Assembly (NCBI GenBank): GCA_002325245.1 | Contig: DCRR01000005.1 | Location: 93,560-110,955, forward strand | DNA from: Microbacteriaceae bacterium UBA1487 | GTDB lineage: Bacteria; Actinomycetota; Actinomycetes; Actinomycetales; Microbacteriaceae | DNA length: 17,396 nucleotides | Direction of reading: 5' to 3' | Shown: piece after piece, positions 14,458 to 17,396 of the stretch | Layout of the letters: the number at the start of each line of letters is the position of its first letter | How positions within the stretch are numbered: position 1 is the first letter of the stretch | Notes under the pieces: generated by a model | Databases searched by the model: none | Told to the model about the DNA's origin: nothing | The model's input: the letters and a program-made list of their open reading frames with translations, nothing else | Translations under genes and position numbers: made by a program

Positions 14458-15006
14458 ATGACCGATTTCGAAGACCTCCCGCTGTCCGCGCCCGCACGAC
14501 GCGCTCTCGAGGCCGAGGGGCTCACGAGCCTGGAGCTCCTCGCCGCAAGGACCCGCGACGAGGTTGCGGAGGTGCGCGGGATCGCGCCCGGCACGGTGGC
14601 GATCCTCGAGGATGCACTGCAGGCGCGCGGTCTGAGCTTCGCCGAGGCCGGGGTGCCCGCTGCCGACGCGAGCGCGGCCGAGGTCTCGCAGGTCGTGGCA
14701 CCGGTCGAACCGGTCGCGGCGAGCGCGCCGGCGCCGTCCGCGCTGCCCACCTACAACGTGTTCGCGATCGTGGCGCTTGCCACGTCGTTCGTGATCCCGA
14801 TCGTCGGCGTCATCTTCGGTCACCTCGCGCTGCGCGAATTGAAGACGACCGGGCAGCAAGGCCGCGAGATGGCGATCGCGGGCCTCGTGGTCGGCTACGC
14901 GCTCAGCGCCGCGTATCTGCTGGCGATCTTCGTGACGCTCGCGTTCAGCTTCATGATGATGCTCGTGCCGCTCGCGCTCATCCCGATCTCGATGATGGGC
15001 TACTAG
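14458..15006 (+). CDS. alpha-CTD-like helix-hairpin-helix plus DUF4190 membrane protein
   Basis: A 182-residue fusion. Residues 6-61 (LPLSAPARRALEAEGLTSLE, then ELLAARTRDEVAEVRGIAPG) closely follow the C-terminal domain of RNA polymerase alpha, a helix-hairpin-helix fold that binds DNA or protein. An Ala/Pro/Val linker (about 62-97) leads to a DUF4190-type membrane part. That part has a first helix at about 101-120, the hallmark loop GHLALRELKTTGQQGREMAIAG (121-142) and one or two helices (143-178) rich in Met and Leu. Function is unknown. The HhH would face the cytoplasm. AGGATGG lies about seven bases before ATG 14458. It stands alone between the glycosyltransferase operon and the gcv operon. 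Confidence 0.8.
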   Translation: MTDFEDLPLSAPARRALEAEGLTSLELLAARTRDEVAEVRGIAPGTVAILEDALQARGLSFAEAGVPAADASAAEVSQVVAPVEPVAASAPAPSALPTYNVFAIVALATSFVIPIVGVIFGHLALRELKTTGQQGREMAIAGLVVGYALSAAYLLAIFVTLAFSFMMMLVPLALIPISMMGY

Positions 15007-15039
15007 GCGACGTCGACCCGGATCAGCGAGCGACCTTGC

Positions 15040-15045
15040 TAGGCT
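15040..15045 (+). promoter_or_regulatory. -10 element of the gcv operon promoter
   Basis: TAGGCT, preceded by TTGC, lies about 30 bases before the glycine riboswitch and on the same strand. It is the only good -10 hexamer between the previous gene and the aptamers. Transcription would start near 15052. Confidence 0.5.
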
Positions 15046-15074
15046 GAGCCCACAATCGAAGATCGGGCCGCACG

Positions 15075-15260
15075 CGATGCGGGAGAGCTTCCCCACGGAA
15101 GCACCGAAGGAGCAAGCCTCCCCGCCAATCTCTCAGGTACGAGTACCGCATCGACAGGCCGCTCTGGAAAGAGGCCCTGAGCGCAGGGGTCCGCCCACGG
15201 TGAAAGCGCCGCCCCTCGCCGGGCGTCGTGAAACTCTCAGGCACCGGTACAGAGGGGGAG
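15075..15260 (+). ncRNA. tandem glycine riboswitch
   Basis: Two consecutive glycine aptamers in the leader of gcvT. Aptamer 1 (about 15078-15176) has GCGGGAGAGC, CACCGAAGGAGCAAGCC, the core CAATCTCTCAGGTACGAGTA and the closing GCTCTGGAAAGAGG. Aptamer 2 (about 15177-15260) has GGTGAAAGCGCCGCCCC, GTGAAACTCTCAGGCACCGG and TACAGAGGGGGA. These core strings are the known conserved glycine-binding blocks. Such tandems usually turn on glycine cleavage genes when glycine is plentiful. No U-tailed terminator is seen between 15260 and the start codon, so control at translation initiation of gcvT (AGGAGA at 15284-15290 region) is more likely. Confidence 0.93.
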
Positions 15261-15295
15261 TTCCACCCGCAGCCCGCCGTGCTCAGGAGAACTCC

Positions 15296-16429
15296 GTGAC
15301 CGATCGACTCTCGCCCCTCGATGCGACGCATCGCGCTCTCGGCGCCAGCTTCACCGACTTCGCCGGCTGGCAGATGCCCGTGCGCTACACGTCCGACCTG
15401 GCCGAGCACCACGCGGTGCGCAGTGCCGCGGGCATCTTCGACATCTCGCACATGGCCGAGTTCATGGTCGCAGGACCGCAGGCGGCCGCGTTCCTCGATG
15501 CGGCGCTGTGCGTGGACGCCAGCGCGATCCCGCTCTCGCGCGCGAAATACACGATGGTGCTCGCCGAGGACGGCGGGATTCTCGACGACCTGATCGTCTA
15601 CCAGAACGCCCCCGGCGAGTACCTCGTGGTCGCGAACGCGGGCAACCACGACGTTGTGGCGGCGGCGCTCGCCGAGCGCATCCAGGGCTTCGAGGCGGTC
15701 GTGACCGACCTCACCGAGGCGCTCGCCCTGATCGCCGTGCAGGGCCCGAGCTCGCGCGCCATCCTCGAGGCGACCGCAGGTCTTGAGCACCGCGACGAGT
15801 GGGCGATGGGCCACACCCTCGACGAGCTGCCCTACTACGCCTGCATGGGCATGTCGTTCCACGGCTCCGCGCTGCTGGTGGCCCGCACCGGCTACACCGG
15901 TGAGGACGGCTTCGAGCTGTACGTCGAGGCGGCCCGGGCCGCGACGCTCTGGGATGCGCTGAGCGCGGCCGGCGCCGAGCACGGCCTCGTGCCGTGCGGT
16001 CTCGCCGCGCGCGACACGCTGCGGCTCGAGGCGGGCATGCCGCTCTATGGCCACGAGCTCGGCATCGAGGTCCGGCCCGCGCAGGCGGGCCTGGCGCGCG
16101 TCGGCGTGCCGAAGACCAAGACTGTCGACTTCGTCGGCCGCGCCGCGCTCGAGGCCGGTGCGCCCGAGGGAGCTCGCGTCCTCGTGGGCCTCACCGCCGA
16201 GGGCAAGCGCGCCGCGCGCGCGGGCTACGCCGTGCTGGACGGTGGGGCGCCGGTCGGCGAGGTGACGAGCGGGGCGCTGTCGCCGACGCTCGGCCACCCG
16301 ATCGCGATGGCCTTCGTCGACCCCGCTGTCTCGGCGGTCGGCACCGAACTCGAGCTCGATGTCCGCGGCAGTCGCATTCCCGCGACCGTCGTCGCCCTGC
16401 CCTTCTACCGGAGAGAGTCACGATCATGA
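15296..16429 (+). CDS. gcvT: aminomethyltransferase, glycine cleavage T protein
   Basis: T protein of the glycine cleavage system. It takes the aminomethyl group from lipoylated H protein, releases ammonia and passes the one-carbon unit to tetrahydrofolate. The 377 residues match the family length. Visible landmarks are FAGWQMPVRY (the conserved 'GGWe/qMPvqY'), GIFDISHMAEF, VANAGNHD, QGPSSRAIL, ARTGYTGEDGFELY (folate-domain signature), LAARDTLRLEAGMPLYGHEL and TSGALSPTLGHPIAMAFVD. GTG 15296 has AGGAGA six bases upstream and gives MTDRLSPLDATHRALGA, the usual N-terminus. It sits under the riboswitch and its stop overlaps gcvH (ATGA). Confidence 0.97.
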   Translation: MTDRLSPLDATHRALGASFTDFAGWQMPVRYTSDLAEHHAVRSAAGIFDISHMAEFMVAGPQAAAFLDAALCVDASAIPLSRAKYTMVLAEDGGILDDLIVYQNAPGEYLVVANAGNHDVVAAALAERIQGFEAVVTDLTEALALIAVQGPSSRAILEATAGLEHRDEWAMGHTLDELPYYACMGMSFHGSALLVARTGYTGEDGFELYVEAARAATLWDALSAAGAEHGLVPCGLAARDTLRLEAGMPLYGHELGIEVRPAQAGLARVGVPKTKTVDFVGRAALEAGAPEGARVLVGLTAEGKRAARAGYAVLDGGAPVGEVTSGALSPTLGHPIAMAFVDPAVSAVGTELELDVRGSRIPATVVALPFYRRESRS

Positions 16430-16785
16430 GCGAACTGCAGTACACCGCCGAGCACGAATGGGTCTCGGTCGACGGAGACGTCGCGACCGTGGGCATCACG
16501 CCCTATGCCGCCGACAAGCTCGGCGACGTCGTCTACGTGGACCTGCCCGCGGCCGGCGCGAGTGTCGCGGCGGGCGCCGTCGTCGGCGAGATCGAGTCGA
16601 CCAAGTCGGTGGGGGAGCTGTTCGCCCCGGTCGACGGCGAGGTCGTCGAGTCGAACCAGGCCGTCGTCGACGACCCCTCGCTCGTCAACGCCGATGCGCT
16701 CGGCGCGTGGCTGATCAAGGTGCGCTTCACGACGCTCCCGACCCTGCTGAGCGCGGACGAGTACGCCGCCCTCACGAACGAATAG
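16426..16785 (+). CDS. gcvH: glycine cleavage system H protein
   Basis: The lipoyl carrier that shuttles the methylamine group between P, T and L proteins. It is 119 residues, slightly shorter than the common 125-130. YTAEHEWV (6-13), the standard H-protein opening, is followed by GITPYAADKLGDVVYVDLP. The lipoylation site is GEIESTKSVGEL with Lys60, then 'VDGEVVESN'. All residues needed for lipoylation are present. ATG 16426 shares ATGA with the gcvT stop; GGAGAGAG just upstream can serve as ribosome binding site. Lipoate ligase or octanoyltransferase genes are not in the window. Confidence 0.97.
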   Translation: MSELQYTAEHEWVSVDGDVATVGITPYAADKLGDVVYVDLPAAGASVAAGAVVGEIESTKSVGELFAPVDGEVVESNQAVVDDPSLVNADALGAWLIKVRFTTLPTLLSADEYAALTNE

Positions 16786-16791
16786 GACACC

Positions 16792-17396
16792 ATGCGGGAG
16801 CTCTTCGCCGATCGCCACATCGGCACCGATTCGGCCGCCCAGAAGGCCATGCTCGAGTCGGTCGGCTTCGACTCGGTCGATGCGCTCATGGATGCGGCGG
16901 TGCCCTCCGCCATCCGGGTGGCGGAGCACGGTCCGGGCTCGGGCGACGTGCGCGCGAGCTCCCTGCCGGCCGCCGCGACCGAGCGCGAGGCGCTCGCCGA
17001 GCTGCGGGTGCTGGCCGGCCGCAACCGGGTGCGGCGCTCGATGCTCGGGCTCGGCTACGTCGACACGATCACGCCCGCGGTGATCCAGCGCAACGTGCTC
17101 GAGAACCCGAGCTGGTACACCGCGTACACGCCGTATCAGCCGGAGATCTCCCAGGGACGCCTCGAGGCGCTCATCAACTTCCAGACGATGGTCGCCGACC
17201 TCACCGGTCTCGCCACGGCGAACGCGTCGATGCTCGACGAGGCGACGGCGGTCGTCGAGGGCATGCTGCTCGCGCGCCGCGCCTCCGGCTCCAGCTCGAA
17301 CGTCTTCGTGGTCGACGCGGATGCGCTGCCGCAGACGCGCGCCCTGCTGGCGCACCGCGCCGAGGCCGTCGGCATCGAGCTCGTCACCCTCGACCT
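16792..17396 (+). CDS. gcvP: glycine dehydrogenase (decarboxylating), P protein, partial
   Basis: The PLP-dependent P protein decarboxylates glycine and loads the aminomethyl group on H protein. Only the first ~201 residues of a normally ~950-residue protein are inside the window. FADRHIGTDSAAQKAMLESVG is the typical N-terminus. 'RSMLGLGYVDTITPAVIQRN', 'NPSWYTAYTPYQPEISQGRL' and 'EALINFQTMVADLTGLATAN' are family-invariant stretches, followed by 'ASMLDEATA'. The PLP-binding lysine lies beyond the right edge. ATG 16792 is six bases after the gcvH stop, with AGGA overlapping that stop as ribosome binding site. The operon order is gcvT-gcvH-gcvP. Confidence 0.97.
   Translation, partial: MRELFADRHIGTDSAAQKAMLESVGFDSVDALMDAAVPSAIRVAEHGPGSGDVRASSLPAAATEREALAELRVLAGRNRVRRSMLGLGYVDTITPAVIQRNVLENPSWYTAYTPYQPEISQGRLEALINFQTMVADLTGLATANASMLDEATAVVEGMLLARRASGSSSNVFVVDADALPQTRALLAHRAEAVGIELVTLD

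Overview
The window is about 70% G+C by eye, with GTG starts, short -10 elements of the TAGGCT type and very tight gene packing. With the gene content (LAXTG-anchored surface protein, gcvTHP behind a tandem glycine riboswitch, YchF, YjdM/PhnA) this points to a high-GC actinobacterium, most likely of the Microbacteriaceae (Microbacterium-like). The taxon is an inference from style, not from a marker gene. I saw no insertion sequence, phage gene, CRISPR array, rRNA or tRNA.

Layout. (1) 1-565, minus: a partial DEDD-type 3'-5' exonuclease running off the left edge. It is followed by a hypothetical protein (626-1183) and a secreted beta-propeller-like surface protein with a C-terminal LAETG sorting signal (1275-2300). 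(2) 2328-3768: the ATPase YchF, overlapping the small zinc-ribbon protein YjdM/PhnA. (3) 3931-4605: an SDR-fold protein that has lost the usual YxxxK catalytic pair. Behind it is a remnant (about 4606-4836) of a quinone-oxidoreductase-type dehydrogenase. (4) 4897-6054, minus: an unrecognised helical protein. It is divergent from (5) 6300-9061, a three-gene unit encoding an SPFH/YdjI-like protein with a SHOCT tail, a double-zinc-ribbon YdjG-like membrane protein and a small one-TM protein. This is probably a membrane-stress or membrane-scaffold module.

(6) 9093-14380 is the most interesting part: a glycosyltransferase (GT-B), a PqqD-like protein, an HPr-kinase-like P-loop protein, two GT-A (family 2) glycosyltransferases and an uncharacterised nucleotidyltransferase-fold protein with an extra C-terminal domain. 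From the PqqD gene onward every junction overlaps (8, 11, 4 and 25 bases), which indicates one translationally coupled operon. PqqD + HprK-like kinase + NTase-fold is a recurring but functionally unresolved combination. Here it is joined to three glycosyltransferases and has no visible precursor peptide, radical SAM enzyme, protease or transporter. I infer a role in making or modifying a surface glycan or glycosylated product.

(7) 14458-15006: a small membrane protein fusing an RNA-polymerase-alpha-CTD-like helix-hairpin-helix domain to a DUF4190-type membrane domain. (8) 15040-17396: promoter, tandem glycine riboswitch and gcvT-gcvH-gcvP (gcvP cut by the right edge), the glycine cleavage system switched on by glycine. 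Several genes (ychF, the PqqD gene, the 4897-6054 gene) have a -10 hexamer ending only 7-8 bases before the start codon, so their mRNAs are probably leaderless.
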